DNA of 64,000 bases, from the NCBI GenBank assembly GCA_965215715.1, contig OZ244129.1, positions 2,170,001-2,234,000 on the forward strand, in the 5' to 3' direction. Positions 52,670 to 62,023 of the stretch are shown here, in pieces; position 1 is the first letter of the stretch, and the number at the start of each line of letters is the position of its first letter. This stretch comes from HXMU1428-3 sp965215715. Lineage in GTDB: Bacteria > Pseudomonadota > Alphaproteobacteria > Rhizobiales > HXMU1428-3. Below the pieces are notes generated by a model that saw only the letters and a program-made list of their open reading frames with translations, searched no databases and was not told where the DNA came from. The translations under genes and the position numbers were made by a program.

Positions 52670-53899
52670 TTATTCAAATCGCAGCAGCATATGCTCACTG
52701 TGGTTTGGAGGTGCTGGCACTTGAACAATAAACGGTGCTTTTTCACCAGGCAGAAGCGGTTTTTTACGTATTGATGCAACCCAACGAAACACTTCACGCT
52801 TTTCTTGTGAAAGCGCGGTAAAAATTACAGGTGGCACTGGTTTGTAATTGTTTGTCAAATTGGTTATTTCACCCTCAATGCGTAATTTTAAAACTTTCTC
52901 ACCAACATCCCAGCTTTGGCGCACATTGGTGAACATCACGCCGCGCACATTCACGGGCAATCCCAAACTGTCATAAACTTTGGCCATTGCAGGTACAGCG
53001 CGCACAACAGTAACCCTGGCCGAAATCAAGAATATAGCGATCAATCCCAAGACCACGACATAACAGGCCCAACCAACCATTGTCTTTTGATCGAAGCGTT
53101 TCCATATTGGGCCGTTGACGGCTGCAATAGTAGTAGATGCGGTTGCATCTATTGGTTCATCTTCCTCATCAGTTTGATCTAAAGCTTGTACGAACGGGTC
53201 ATTTTCCTCTTGTTCGGGCTCCGGCGTTTCAGGTTGGGCTGCGACCTCTTCTGGCTCATCAAATAATCCATCGATATCACCTTGGGAATTGTCTTCACCT
53301 TCGGCCTCTGGCTCATCAAATAATCCGTCTATGTCGTCTTGGGAATTGTCTTCACCTTCAGCCTCTGGTTCATCAAATAATCCATCTATGTCATCTTGGG
53401 AATTGTCTTCACCTTCGGCCTCTGGCTCATCAAATAATCCATCTATGTCATCTTGGGAATTGTCTTCACCTTCAGCCTCTGGTTCATCAAACAATCCATC
53501 TATGTCATCTTGGGAATTGTCTTCACCTTCGGCCTCTGGCTCATCAAATAATCCATCTATGTCGTCTTGGGAATTGTCCTCGCCCTCGGCCTCTGGCTCA
53601 TCAAATAATCCGTCGATATTGTCTTGAGAGTTTTCTTCTGCAAGGCTGAGTTCTTCTTCTATTTCATTAAAGTCTATTTCTTCTAGTGGATTGTCATCAT
53701 GGGGTGAGACGGCCGGTATCTCTTGATCTCCTGAATTGTCTTTAGAGGATTGGACATCTTCTGGAGCGATCAAATCATCATCGGTTGCATGCCAAACATT
53801 GCTACAAGTGGTGCAACGCACTTTCGTGCCGCCCTCAGGTAATCCTGAGGCCAGTTCATAATTTGTTGAACATTCAGGGCATACCAATATCATTGCCAT
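52670..53899 (-). CDS. MJ0042 zinc-ribbon/DUF3426 protein with a 19-residue tandem repeat
   Basis: The 409-residue product begins with an MJ0042-type zinc ribbon (CPEC near residue 8 and CTTC near residue 30), then an acidic disordered part with seven tandem copies of a 19-residue unit of the form NSQDDIDGLFDEPEAEGED (about residues 89-220). A membrane segment follows at about 278-298, then a DUF3426 domain (about 300-405) with DSLGLPVNVRGVMFTNVR and EGEITNLTNN. Such proteins occur near ftsE in alphaproteobacteria; their job is unknown. The repeat is likely to vary between strains. Confidence 0.9.
   Translation of the reverse strand: MAMILVCPECSTNYELASGLPEGGTKVRCTTCSNVWHATDDDLIAPEDVQSSKDNSGDQEIPAVSPHDDNPLEEIDFNEIEEELSLAEENSQDNIDGLFDEPEAEGEDNSQDDIDGLFDEPEAEGEDNSQDDIDGLFDEPEAEGEDNSQDDIDGLFDEPEAEGEDNSQDDIDGLFDEPEAEGEDNSQDDIDGLFDEPEAEGEDNSQGDIDGLFDEPEEVAAQPETPEPEQEENDPFVQALDQTDEEDEPIDATASTTIAAVNGPIWKRFDQKTMVGWACYVVVLGLIAIFLISARVTVVRAVPAMAKVYDSLGLPVNVRGVMFTNVRQSWDVGEKVLKLRIEGEITNLTNNYKPVPPVIFTALSQEKREVFRWVASIRKKPLLPGEKAPFIVQVPAPPNHSEHMLLRFE
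53243..53632. repeat. 57-bp coding minisatellite, seven copies
   Basis: TCATCAAATAATCC (once TCATCAAACAATCC) recurs every 57 bp. Units alternate between TCGGCC...GGCTCATC and TCAGCC...GGTTCATC over most of the array, a 114-bp higher-order pattern. The period is a multiple of three, so the repeat stays in frame in the DUF3426 gene and opens other frames on both strands that I do not call genes. Confidence 0.95.
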
Positions 53900-54135
53900 G
53901 CAAAATCCTTTAAAAACGAGTCGTAGACTTAAAAAATAACCAATAATTCATTAAAGAAGCCCTTCTTTTTTTAAAACTTATCCCCGCTTTGGCCGTATTC
54001 CATGGCTACATATTTGCAAAAAAAACGGATATGCTTGGCCCAATGAATCACATTGCAAAAAAAAGGTTCACCAAAGCTTTGAAAATGGCTAAAAAGGATT
54101 AACTGATATGACAACCATAAAAAGGCGATAAGCAA

Positions 54136-54795
54136 TTGATAAGATTAGAAAATGTCGCTCTTCGTTATGGCCGAGGCCCAGAAATTCTCAGAGATGTTAA
54201 TTTTCATCTAAAACCAGGCTCTTTGCACTTTTTAACGGGCCCTTCAGGTGCGGGTAAAACCAGCCTTTTGCGGCTTTTATTTATGTCTATACAGCCAACG
54301 CGCGGCCTCATTCATCTATTTGGACAAAATGTGACTCGCATTACCCCGTCAAGGCGTGCCGATTTGCGCCGTCGGATCGGTATTGTTTTTCAAGATTTCC
54401 GGTTGCTCAGTCATCTCACCACATGGGAAAATGTGGCTTTGCCTTTGCGTGTCACGGGTAAGAAAACGCAAGACTATCAAGAAGATGTAACTGATCTATT
54501 GCAATGGGTGGGCCTTGGGGAGCGCATGTATGCTCAAGCACCCGTTTTATCGGGTGGTGAAAAACAAAGGGCCGCGATTGCTCGGGCTGTGATTGGCAAA
54601 CCTGAACTTTTGCTGGCAGACGAGCCCACAGGTAACGTTGACCCGCAAATGGCCCGGCGTTTGTTACGTTTGTTTATTGAGTTAAATCGTCTTGGTACGT
54701 CCGTTATTATTGCCACGCATGACCATCAGCTCATGCAGCAATTTCAGGCTCCGCGGCTGGAATTGCATGATGGCCGCATTCATCAGGTAGGATAA
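54136..54795 (+). CDS. ftsE: Cell-division ATP-binding protein FtsE
   Basis: FtsE is the ATPase of the FtsEX complex that signals to peptidoglycan hydrolases at the division site. The 219-residue product has Walker A GPSGAGKTS at about residues 36-44, Q-loop FQDFRLL, signature LSGGEKQR near residue 138, Walker B LLLADEPTG and the switch His ATHD. The start is TTG at 54136. It is four bases before ftsX. In this lineage EnvC-type partners are not next to it. Confidence 0.97.
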   Translation: MIRLENVALRYGRGPEILRDVNFHLKPGSLHFLTGPSGAGKTSLLRLLFMSIQPTRGLIHLFGQNVTRITPSRRADLRRRIGIVFQDFRLLSHLTTWENVALPLRVTGKKTQDYQEDVTDLLQWVGLGERMYAQAPVLSGGEKQRAAIARAVIGKPELLLADEPTGNVDPQMARRLLRLFIELNRLGTSVIIATHDHQLMQQFQAPRLELHDGRIHQVG

Positions 54796-54799
54796 CCTC

Positions 54800-55786
54800 A
54801 TGGCCTATGAAACCAACATGCAACCACAAGCAGGTGCCAAGGAGCTTTATTCCCCCGCGCGCCCGAAGGAGCGCAGCTGGAGCAACCAGCCGACGCCTAT
54901 CGTGGAGGCCAAAACCGTTACTGGTAGTTCGCTTGTTGTGGTGATTTCGATTATGTGCTTCCTGGCTTGTTTGACTGCGGGCACAGTTTATTTGATCAAT
55001 CAGTCGGCTGCTGCCTGGACTGATGACATTGCCAGTGAAGTGACCATACAAATCAGTGTTGATAAGAATGAGAATATTGAGGATAAATTATCAAAACTTT
55101 CCTTCTTTCTTACCAATCGAGATGGTATCAGCGGTGTGCGCCCGTTACCGCCTCAAGAAAGTTCGCGTTTGCTTGAACCATGGTTGGGCGAAGGCGCTAA
55201 TTTAAAAGATTTGCCGATCCCTCGCCTTATTGCTGTTGAATTAGATCGAACGAACCCGCCAGATATGGTGCAATTGAGCAAAGCGCTGGAGAGTAATTTT
55301 TCCAATGCAAAACTTGATGATCACCGCCGTTGGCAATCTCAAATTCAAACTGTGACCCGCTCTTTGGCTTTGGGGGGGTTGGCTGTGCTTATTCTTGTGG
55401 GGCTGGCAACCACTGGCATCATCGTTTCTGCCACCCGGTCGGCCATGGCATCCAACCGAGAAATTGTTGAGGTTTTACATTTTGTGGGCGCAACGGACAG
55501 GTTTATTGCCCGCGAATTTGAACGCCATTTTCTCTCCCTTGGCATACGCTCTGGACTGGTGGGTGCTGGCGGGGCGTTATTTGTGTTTATTTTTATGCCT
55601 TATTTCATGCGCTTACTTGGCGGTAGCAACATGACAAGCGCAGAGATACGCCGCCTTTTGGGCACGGTTGCCCTTGATATGCCTGGTTTTATTTTGTTGG
55701 GAATTGTGGTGATTGTGATTGCGGCTCTTTGTATGCTTACGACCCGTTATGGCGTTTACCGCATTTTAAATTCCCAGCACCATTAA
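54800..55786 (+). CDS. ftsX: Cell-division membrane protein FtsX
   Basis: FtsX is the membrane half of the FtsEX complex. The 328-residue product has a cytoplasmic N-terminus of about 45 residues, a first membrane segment (about 48-70), a periplasmic domain, and three further membrane segments near residues 190-215, 245-272 and 292-318. The N-terminus is Pro-rich as in other alphaproteobacteria. It follows ftsE by four bases and precedes plsC by twelve. Confidence 0.95.
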   Translation: MAYETNMQPQAGAKELYSPARPKERSWSNQPTPIVEAKTVTGSSLVVVISIMCFLACLTAGTVYLINQSAAAWTDDIASEVTIQISVDKNENIEDKLSKLSFFLTNRDGISGVRPLPPQESSRLLEPWLGEGANLKDLPIPRLIAVELDRTNPPDMVQLSKALESNFSNAKLDDHRRWQSQIQTVTRSLALGGLAVLILVGLATTGIIVSATRSAMASNREIVEVLHFVGATDRFIAREFERHFLSLGIRSGLVGAGGALFVFIFMPYFMRLLGGSNMTSAEIRRLLGTVALDMPGFILLGIVVIVIAALCMLTTRYGVYRILNSQHH

Positions 55787-55798
55787 AAATATAAAAAA

Positions 55799-56533
55799 AT
55801 GATCCGCTCACTTATTTTTACTGCTGGCTTTTACATTGGTTCCGCCATTATTTTACTGGTTGGTTCGCCGTTGCTGTTTGGCAAACGGTCCTGGGCCATG
55901 GCTGGTCTTGCCTTTCATGGCCGGTTTGTTCTGGCCTGGATGCGCCTGATCATTGGCACAAAGATCGAGGTAAGGGGCCAAGAAAACTTGCCTGACAATC
56001 CTATTCTGATTGCTTCAAAACATCAGTCAGCGTGGGAGACGTTTGCCTTTCCGGTTATTTTAAAAGACCCTGCGCTGGTTTTAAAACAAGAGTTGCTCTC
56101 CATTCCCATTTACGGCTGGTTTTGCCAAAAATTTGAAATGATCCCCATTCCGCGTGAACGCGCTTCTATTGCCTTGAAAGCCATGGTTGAGCAAGCCCAG
56201 ATTAGAAAACAACAAAACCGGGAAATTATTATTTTTCCTGAAGGCACGCGTAAAGCGCCTGGGGCGGAGCCAGACTACAAACCTGGTGTGATAAAGCTGT
56301 ATGAAAACTTAAACATTTCATGCGTGCCTGTTGCGCTTAATTCTGGCGTCTTTTGGCCCAGAGATAGTCAGAGGCGGTATAAGGGCACCATTATCATTCA
56401 GTTCTTGCCTCCCATCCCGCCCGGCCTGGACCGCAAAACCTTTAAACATAGCCTGCAAACCTCAATTGAGAGCGCAACCATGGCTCTTTGCCAAGAAGGT
56501 GAGATCGTGCGGGCTGAAAATAATAAAAGTTAG
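55799..56533 (+). CDS. plsC: 1-acyl-sn-glycerol-3-phosphate acyltransferase
   Basis: PlsC adds the second acyl chain in phosphatidic acid synthesis at the inner membrane. The 244-residue product has an N-terminal membrane segment, the acyltransferase motif I KHQSAWET near residue 75 and motif III FPEGTR near residue 148, then the P-rich ending. Motif I is H-x4-E where the textbook form is H-x4-D; the change from Asp to Glu keeps the charge, and the rest of the site is intact. Twelve bases separate it from ftsX. Confidence 0.93.
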   Translation: MIRSLIFTAGFYIGSAIILLVGSPLLFGKRSWAMAGLAFHGRFVLAWMRLIIGTKIEVRGQENLPDNPILIASKHQSAWETFAFPVILKDPALVLKQELLSIPIYGWFCQKFEMIPIPRERASIALKAMVEQAQIRKQQNREIIIFPEGTRKAPGAEPDYKPGVIKLYENLNISCVPVALNSGVFWPRDSQRRYKGTIIIQFLPPIPPGLDRKTFKHSLQTSIESATMALCQEGEIVRAENNKS

Positions 56534-56684
56534 GCAAAAAAATTCTTATTGCTTACTTCCTCTTAACATTTAGGCCGTAACAATGGCCAATCTGGAACTG
56601 CCACAACAATGTCACGAACCTGCCCCTTTATAGGCAAATCAATTGCTTATAAGAAGATGAGGCAAGTGGCGGGGCGGTGTCAGA

Positions 56685-57134
56685 ATGAATAAAAATTTAA
56701 ATCTCGTTCAAAGTAATTTTAGTTCCATGCGTAAAACACTTGTTAATCCAGTTATAGAACAGATCAACCAAAATGAACCGCTTAACGTTAGCTCTGATGT
56801 TGAGCTGAAAAATGCGTTCCATTATTGGCAAGGGGCTTCTGGTAAGCGCTATATTCATTCTGTTTATTCTCTTTTTAATTGCCCTGAGGTGCCCAAAGTC
56901 AATTACGTCTTGGTTCGCCGGGAAGGTAATGGGACCTGCACAGCTTTGGCGATTGGTGAAACAAAAGAGAGCGCCTGCTCCTTAAATTTAGCCTTTTTGC
57001 GCCATAACGCGGCGAAGCTTCATGCCAATGAAATCCACATTCATGTGATGCCACAAACTAAATATGAAAGAGATATGGTTCGGTTGGATTTATTGGGATG
57101 CCAATCGATCAATGGACAGAAGCCAAAACATTAA
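56685..57134 (+). CDS. Conserved hypothetical protein
   Basis: I do not recognise a named domain. The 149-residue product has a polar N-terminus of about 45 residues and then a compact part with FHYWQGASGKRYIHSVYSLF, KVNYVLVRREGNGTCTALAI, LNLAFLRHNAAKLHANEIHI and a short end. The pattern resembles an uncharacterised alphaproteobacterial family found near chaC-like genes, but this is from memory. There is no signal peptide. It is convergent with the chaC-like gene 16 bases away. Confidence 0.75.
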   Translation: MNKNLNLVQSNFSSMRKTLVNPVIEQINQNEPLNVSSDVELKNAFHYWQGASGKRYIHSVYSLFNCPEVPKVNYVLVRREGNGTCTALAIGETKESACSLNLAFLRHNAAKLHANEIHIHVMPQTKYERDMVRLDLLGCQSINGQKPKH

Positions 57135-57150
57135 ATTCAAAGACATTGAA

Positions 57151-57777
57151 TTAATATTTTAAATTACCACTCTCACAAAGCCGATGGGTGCTTTTGGTGA
57201 GCACCAAAATACGGTTTAGGTGTGTATCTTTGATATTTTGTTCGTTCAGGTGACGAACGGTGGTTGCCAAATAACATAAATTACAGCCTGAGTGCCCTTC
57301 GGCCCGTTTTATGATTTCTGCCTGCTTGCAAATGGGTAGCTTCGCTGCATATTGCGGATGATTGCGATCAGCTATGAACGTTAAAGCACGTACAAACCGG
57401 CCTGACCCTTCTATGCAGTCAACCCGGCGGAATACTTCTCTGTATACCCGCGTGACCTGTTCACGTTTGCGTAAATAGAAAATTGTTTCTTCAACATGAG
57501 AGGGGGGCACATAATATAATCTTCCATCACAAACCCCGCCGCTTTTAAGGCCTAAAACCAAACCGGGCTTTTGGTATGTTCCGCGGTGGTGCACTGACCA
57601 CACACAAAAAGAGCGATGTACACCTGCACATCGCGCTACCTTTTGATCTTCAAAATAAAAGCCTGGATTCCACATTAATGAACCATAGCCAAATACCCAT
57701 AGGCCTTGACGTCGCCAATCCTCTGGCGCTTCAATCGTCAGCTCTTCAGTCTTAAGAGGGTGTTCCATCAAATCCAT
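57151..57777 (-). CDS. Gamma-glutamylcyclotransferase, ChaC-like
   Basis: ChaC enzymes split the gamma-glutamyl bond of glutathione to give 5-oxoproline and Cys-Gly. The product of about 208 residues has the family hallmark LWVFGYGSLMWNPGFYF near the start and the conserved stretch GRLYYVPPSHVEETIFYLRK, whose Glu residues include the expected catalytic one. The C-terminal part has SGCNLCYLATTVRHL. I chose the ATG at 57777; an ATG at 57768 is nearly as good and neither has a strong ribosome site. Confidence 0.9.
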   Translation of the reverse strand: MDLMEHPLKTEELTIEAPEDWRRQGLWVFGYGSLMWNPGFYFEDQKVARCAGVHRSFCVWSVHHRGTYQKPGLVLGLKSGGVCDGRLYYVPPSHVEETIFYLRKREQVTRVYREVFRRVDCIEGSGRFVRALTFIADRNHPQYAAKLPICKQAEIIKRAEGHSGCNLCYLATTVRHLNEQNIKDTHLNRILVLTKSTHRLCESGNLKY

Positions 57778-57882
57778 GCCATTTTTGTTGTTACAAAGTA
57801 GCAAAAACAAAGCAAATTCGAAATAGTGATGATGATTATTTTAGCTTATTGAAACATAATTTTAACTGTTAACAGTAAAATT

Positions 57883-58809
57883 TTATACTTTTGTCCTACC
57901 GAAGTCAGCTTCTTGGGTTTCTTGACCTGCTTCAACAATGGAGCGTCTTATCGTCCTTGTGCGAGAAAATAGGTCTTCCAAGGCTTGCCCATCGCCCCGC
58001 CGAATATGACGTTGTAATTGGGTTAAATCTTCTGTAAAGCGCCCTAGCATTTCTAAAACAGCCTCTTTATTGTTCATAAATACGTCGCGCCACATCACAG
58101 GATCAGAAGCCGCAATGCGGGTGAAATCTCTAAACCCACCAGCTGAAAACTTAATCACTTCACTTTTGGTCACATCCTCTAAATCTGCTGCCGTGCCAAC
58201 GATATTATAAGCAATAAGGTGGGGAATGTGACTGGTAATGGCCAACACAATATCGTGATGAGCTGCTGACATGCACTCAACCTGGCTGCCAAGCCGTTCC
58301 CAAAATAGCCTCACAGTGCTGGTCGCTTCCTGGTCACCGCTCTCAACAGGCGTTAAAATACACCAGCGATCTTGAAATAAATGGCCAAAACCTGATGCTG
58401 GCCCTGAAAATTCTGTTCCTGCAACCGGATGGCCGGGGACAAAATGAGTATTTTCTGGCATCAAAGGCAGTACGGCCTCAATAATGCTTTGCTTTACTGA
58501 GCCAACATCACTGACAATGGTGCCAGACTTTAGCAGTGGGCACACTTGGGCAGCCAAGTGTGCCATAGCCCCGACTGGCACAGCAAGAATAACCAAATCT
58601 GCTTGAGACACAATTGGCGCAAGTTCATCAACAATCTGCGCGCCAATATCAATATCGCGCGCCTCATCACGCACTTTCTGGCTGCCATCAAATCCAAATA
58701 GGTTAGTGGCTAATCCGCGCTCTTTGATGCCGCGTGTTAGAGACGAACCAATCAATCCCAAACCAATCACAACAACATTTTCAAACAGAGCATCTTGTGT
58801 GTCGCTCAT
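57883..58809 (-). CDS. tyrA: Prephenate/arogenate dehydrogenase (TyrA family)
   Basis: The enzyme oxidatively decarboxylates prephenate or arogenate in tyrosine synthesis. The 308-residue product has the NAD-binding motif GLGLIGSSLTRGIKERG near residue 16, the strand VIVSDVGSVKQSI, the catalytic-His region FVPGHPVAGTEFSGPASGF, and the helical C-terminal domain with HHDIVLAITSHIPHLIAYNI. It is five bases after hisC and shares its operon, the usual arrangement in Hyphomicrobiales. The substrate preference cannot be read from sequence. Confidence 0.95.
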   Translation of the reverse strand: MSDTQDALFENVVVIGLGLIGSSLTRGIKERGLATNLFGFDGSQKVRDEARDIDIGAQIVDELAPIVSQADLVILAVPVGAMAHLAAQVCPLLKSGTIVSDVGSVKQSIIEAVLPLMPENTHFVPGHPVAGTEFSGPASGFGHLFQDRWCILTPVESGDQEATSTVRLFWERLGSQVECMSAAHHDIVLAITSHIPHLIAYNIVGTAADLEDVTKSEVIKFSAGGFRDFTRIAASDPVMWRDVFMNNKEAVLEMLGRFTEDLTQLQRHIRRGDGQALEDLFSRTRTIRRSIVEAGQETQEADFGRTKV

Positions 58810-58814
58810 TTGCC

Positions 58815-59912
58815 TTATGCTCCTTCTTGAAAACGGGTCAAGGCGGCGACAACCGCTTCATTGTCGCTTTGCGTGCCAATGGTAATTCGCAGTGCTTGGG
58901 GCAAGCCATAACTTTCCATGCGCCGCACAACGATGCCTTGTTGCAACAAAAATTCATCCGCGGCTGGAGCTGAGCGTGGGCCGTCTTTCTCGAAATGCAC
59001 CAATACAAAATTGCCCACACTGGGGGTCACCTGCAAGCCAATCGCCGTGAGCTGCTGGCTCAACCATTCCAGCCATTTCTCATTATGAGCAACTGCAGCT
59101 TTTGTAAACTCAAGGTCCTGGATCGCAGCTGTTCCGGCTTCAATGGCAGCAGCTGAGACATTAAAAGGCCCTCTGATGCGGTTTAGCACATCAATCACCT
59201 GAGCAGAGGCAAAAGCCCAGCCAATGCGCAAGCTTGCCAGCCCATAAATTTTAGAAAAAGTGCGGGTCATTATGGTGTTTTCTGTGGTGGCCACCAACTC
59301 TAGGCCAGCTTCGTAATCATGTGCTGAGACATATTCTGCATAGGCCCCATCGAGCACCAAACCGACATGGTCAGGCAATTGACGGCGCAAGCGGCGCACT
59401 TCATCTGCTGGCAAATAGGTCCCGGTTGGGTTGTTGGGGTTGGCAATAAATACCAGCTTGGTTTTATCGCTTACCTTTTTTAGGATTTCATCGACATTGG
59501 CGGTTAAGTCAACTTCAGGGGCCACAACCGGTTTTGCGCCAGCTGCCAAAATTGCGATTTTGTAAACCAGAAACCCATGCTCTGTATAAATCGCTTCATC
59601 GCCGTCTTTTAAATAGGCTTGCGCGATTAAATTTAAAATCTCATCGGAACCAGCGCCGCAAATAAGGTGATCTGGGTTTAGCCCATAAACTTGCGCAATG
59701 GCTGCGCGCAAACGCGTTGCGCCCCCATCAGGATAGCGAAACAATTGATTTTCTGTTTGCTCAAAAGCTTTGATCGCTTTTGGGCTGGGCCCCAACGGCG
59801 TCTCATTAGAAGACAGCTTAATCACATTCTCAACGCCTTTGGCCGTTGATTTTCCCGGCACATAGGGAGAAATCTCAAGAATTGTGGCCCGCGGCAAAAA
59901 TGAAGAACTCAT
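58815..59912 (-). CDS. hisC: Histidinol-phosphate/aromatic aminotransferase (HisC family)
   Basis: This fold-I PLP aminotransferase acts on histidinol phosphate or on aromatic keto acids. The 365-residue product has the N-terminal NVIKLSSNETPLGPSPKAIK, IFIANPNNPTGTYLPADEV near residue 157, and the PLP Lys in MTRTFSKIYGLASLRIGW near residue 217. In this gene context (before tyrA) it may serve phenylalanine and tyrosine synthesis as well as histidine. It is divergent from metX. Confidence 0.95.
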   Translation of the reverse strand: MSSSFLPRATILEISPYVPGKSTAKGVENVIKLSSNETPLGPSPKAIKAFEQTENQLFRYPDGGATRLRAAIAQVYGLNPDHLICGAGSDEILNLIAQAYLKDGDEAIYTEHGFLVYKIAILAAGAKPVVAPEVDLTANVDEILKKVSDKTKLVFIANPNNPTGTYLPADEVRRLRRQLPDHVGLVLDGAYAEYVSAHDYEAGLELVATTENTIMTRTFSKIYGLASLRIGWAFASAQVIDVLNRIRGPFNVSAAAIEAGTAAIQDLEFTKAAVAHNEKWLEWLSQQLTAIGLQVTPSVGNFVLVHFEKDGPRSAPAADEFLLQQGIVVRRMESYGLPQALRITIGTQSDNEAVVAALTRFQEGA

Positions 59913-60117
59913 AGAAATCGTCCTAAAAATAAATTTATCTGCCTCGTTATAGTGATTTTTATCGATATCGCACTATATTTTTACAACAAAGCAAACAAAA
60001 GGGGTGATCTTAATCAAGGATTTACTGACCTTTACCCTGCCCTTGACAAGCCAATTCAAAACCCACAAATATGACCAACCAAATAACATCTGCGCCATAT
60101 GGAGCCTGAACGCGATA

Positions 60118-61305
60118 ATGGATCATAAACAGCCAACCTCTTCAGAAGTCCCGCCTTCTCAAACGGTTACTTTTGGCGATACAGGTGTGGGCGCAAATGG
60201 CCAAACCGTTTCTCATGACGGGTTGAAATTGGAATGCGGCGAGATTTTAAAGCCTTTCACCATCGCTTATGAGACATATGGCCAGCTTAATGCGAACAAG
60301 TCCAACGCCATTTTGATCTGCCATGCTTTAACCGGCGATCAGTATGCTGCCAGCACTCATCCTGTCACGGGCAAGCCTGGTTGGTGGGAGATTATGATAG
60401 GCCCTGGCAAGCCAATTGATACTGACAAATATTTTATAATCTGTTGTAACGTTATTGGCGGCTGTATGGGATCCACTGGCCCGGCTTCAATAAACCGTGA
60501 AACGGGGCAAGCTTATGGGCTGGACTTTCCCGTTATCACCATTGGCGACATGGTCAAGGCACAGGTTTATTTAATCGATCATTTGGGCATTGAAACTTTG
60601 TTTAGCGTGATCGGTGGCTCTATGGGGGGTATGCAAGTTTTGGAGTGGGCCTCACGCTACAGTGAACGTGTTTTTTCTGCCATACCCATTGCCACAGCGG
60701 CGCGTCATTCAAGCCAAAATATTGCTTTTCACGAAGTTGGCCGCCAAGCCGTGATGGCTGACCCTGACTGGCTGGGCGGGCGCTATTATGAGCAAGACAA
60801 AAACCCAAGGAAGGGGTTGGCTGTTGCGCGCATGGCTGCTCACATCACTTATCTATCTGATGAGGCGTTGCACCAAAAATTTGGTCGCAACTTGCAAGAG
60901 CGTGAACATATCAGCTTTGGTTTTGATGCTGACTTTCAAGTGGAGAGTTATTTGCGCCATCAAGGCTTTCGCTTTGTTGACCGGTTTGATGCTAATTCCT
61001 ATCTCTACATCACCCGGGCGATGGATTATTTTGATTTATTTAGCGAGAATGACGGCTTACTTGCAAAGGCCTTTTTGGATACAAAAACACGCTTTTGTGT
61101 GGTGTCTTTTACCAGTGATTGGTTGTTCCCAACCAGAGAGAGCCGCCAAATCGTCCATGCTCTGACTGCCAACGCGGCCAATGTGTCTTTTGTTGAAATT
61201 GAAACCGCGCGCGGCCATGATGCCTTTTTGCTGGACGAACCAGAATTTTTCTCTGCCATCAATGGATTTCTAACAGCCGCTGCCAAACAAAAGGGCCTGT
61301 CGTGA
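60118..61305 (+). CDS. metX: Homoserine O-acetyltransferase MetX
   Basis: MetX acylates homoserine in methionine synthesis. The product of about 395 residues has the alpha/beta-hydrolase fold with the oxyanion segment LICHALTGDQYAAS, the nucleophile elbow GGSMGGMQVLEW with Ser near residue 165, and the catalytic His region RGHDAFLL near the end. The ATG at 60118 gives a family-like N-terminus; the frame to 60004 adds 38 residues with no homology that I recognise. I could not confirm a SAM-II riboswitch upstream. The stop overlaps metW by four bases. Confidence 0.95.
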   Translation: MDHKQPTSSEVPPSQTVTFGDTGVGANGQTVSHDGLKLECGEILKPFTIAYETYGQLNANKSNAILICHALTGDQYAASTHPVTGKPGWWEIMIGPGKPIDTDKYFIICCNVIGGCMGSTGPASINRETGQAYGLDFPVITIGDMVKAQVYLIDHLGIETLFSVIGGSMGGMQVLEWASRYSERVFSAIPIATAARHSSQNIAFHEVGRQAVMADPDWLGGRYYEQDKNPRKGLAVARMAAHITYLSDEALHQKFGRNLQEREHISFGFDADFQVESYLRHQGFRFVDRFDANSYLYITRAMDYFDLFSENDGLLAKAFLDTKTRFCVVSFTSDWLFPTRESRQIVHALTANAANVSFVEIETARGHDAFLLDEPEFFSAINGFLTAAAKQKGLS

Positions 61306-61931
61306 ACGCTCATACATTTAGCATTGATGGTCATAGACAAGACCATCTCATCATCCAAAGCATGATAAAGCCCAACACCCATGTGCTTGACATTGGTTGC
61401 GGCGATGGGGCTTTGCTTGAATTGCTAAGAGAAACCAAAAACATTGATGGGCGCGGCATAGAGATCAGCCAAAAAAACGTCAACCAATCGGTGGCTAAGG
61501 GGCTCAGTGTTATTCAAGGTGATGCGGACAAAGACTTGTCCAATTATCCCGATAATAGCTTTGATTACGCTATTCTTAGTTTGACCATTCAAGCCACAAA
61601 AAACCCGCGCACCGTGTTGGAGCAATTATTACGTATCTCTAACCATGCGATTGTGTCATTTCCCAACTTTGGCCATTGGCCCATCCGTTGGCAAATTTTG
61701 GCCTATGGCCGCATGCCTGTGACCGACAAACTACCAGAGCAATGGTACAACACCCCCAACATTCATTTTTGCACCATTAAGGATTTCACAACCTTGTGCA
61801 AAACCATTGATGCGCGGGTGGAAAAATCCATAGCGATCCAAAATAACGGTAAAACCCTCAACGAAAACACACCGCTGTTTCTTAAAAACTTGCTCGGCCG
61901 AGAAGCCATTTTCATGCTGGAAAAGAATTAG
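61302..61931 (+). CDS. metW: Methionine biosynthesis protein MetW
   Basis: MetW is a methyltransferase-like protein always paired with metX in alphaproteobacteria and thought to activate it. The 209-residue product has motif I VLDIGCGDGALLELL near residue 28, the stretch DYAILSLTIQATKNPRTVLE and SFPNFGHWPIRWQILAYGRM, the family signature. The start is a GTG overlapping the metX stop (GTGA), indicating translational coupling. Confidence 0.96.
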   Translation: MNAHTFSIDGHRQDHLIIQSMIKPNTHVLDIGCGDGALLELLRETKNIDGRGIEISQKNVNQSVAKGLSVIQGDADKDLSNYPDNSFDYAILSLTIQATKNPRTVLEQLLRISNHAIVSFPNFGHWPIRWQILAYGRMPVTDKLPEQWYNTPNIHFCTIKDFTTLCKTIDARVEKSIAIQNNGKTLNENTPLFLKNLLGREAIFMLEKN

Positions 61932-62023
61932 GGTCAGGACCTAGCCCACCGCACAAGAGCTTAGAGCGTGCCTTAACTTCCATGGTGAGTTTTTTCACTT
62001 TTAAAGGGTTGTTTAATAAAAAC

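Noticed and set aside
53137..53649. Plus-strand open frames of 112 and 170 codons
   Set aside because: They are antisense frames of the 57-bp coding repeat in the DUF3426 gene.
53990..54075. Direct repeat TTGCAAAAAAAA before ftsE
   Set aside because: Two A-rich copies about 40 bases apart can arise by chance in such DNA.
59913..60117. SAM-II riboswitch before metX
   Set aside because: ATAGTG/CACTAT could be stem P1, followed by GATTT-like and GCAAACAAAAGGGG segments that recall SAM-II, but I could not find a pairing partner for the pseudoknot. A covariance-model search (SAM-II, SAM-V) would decide.
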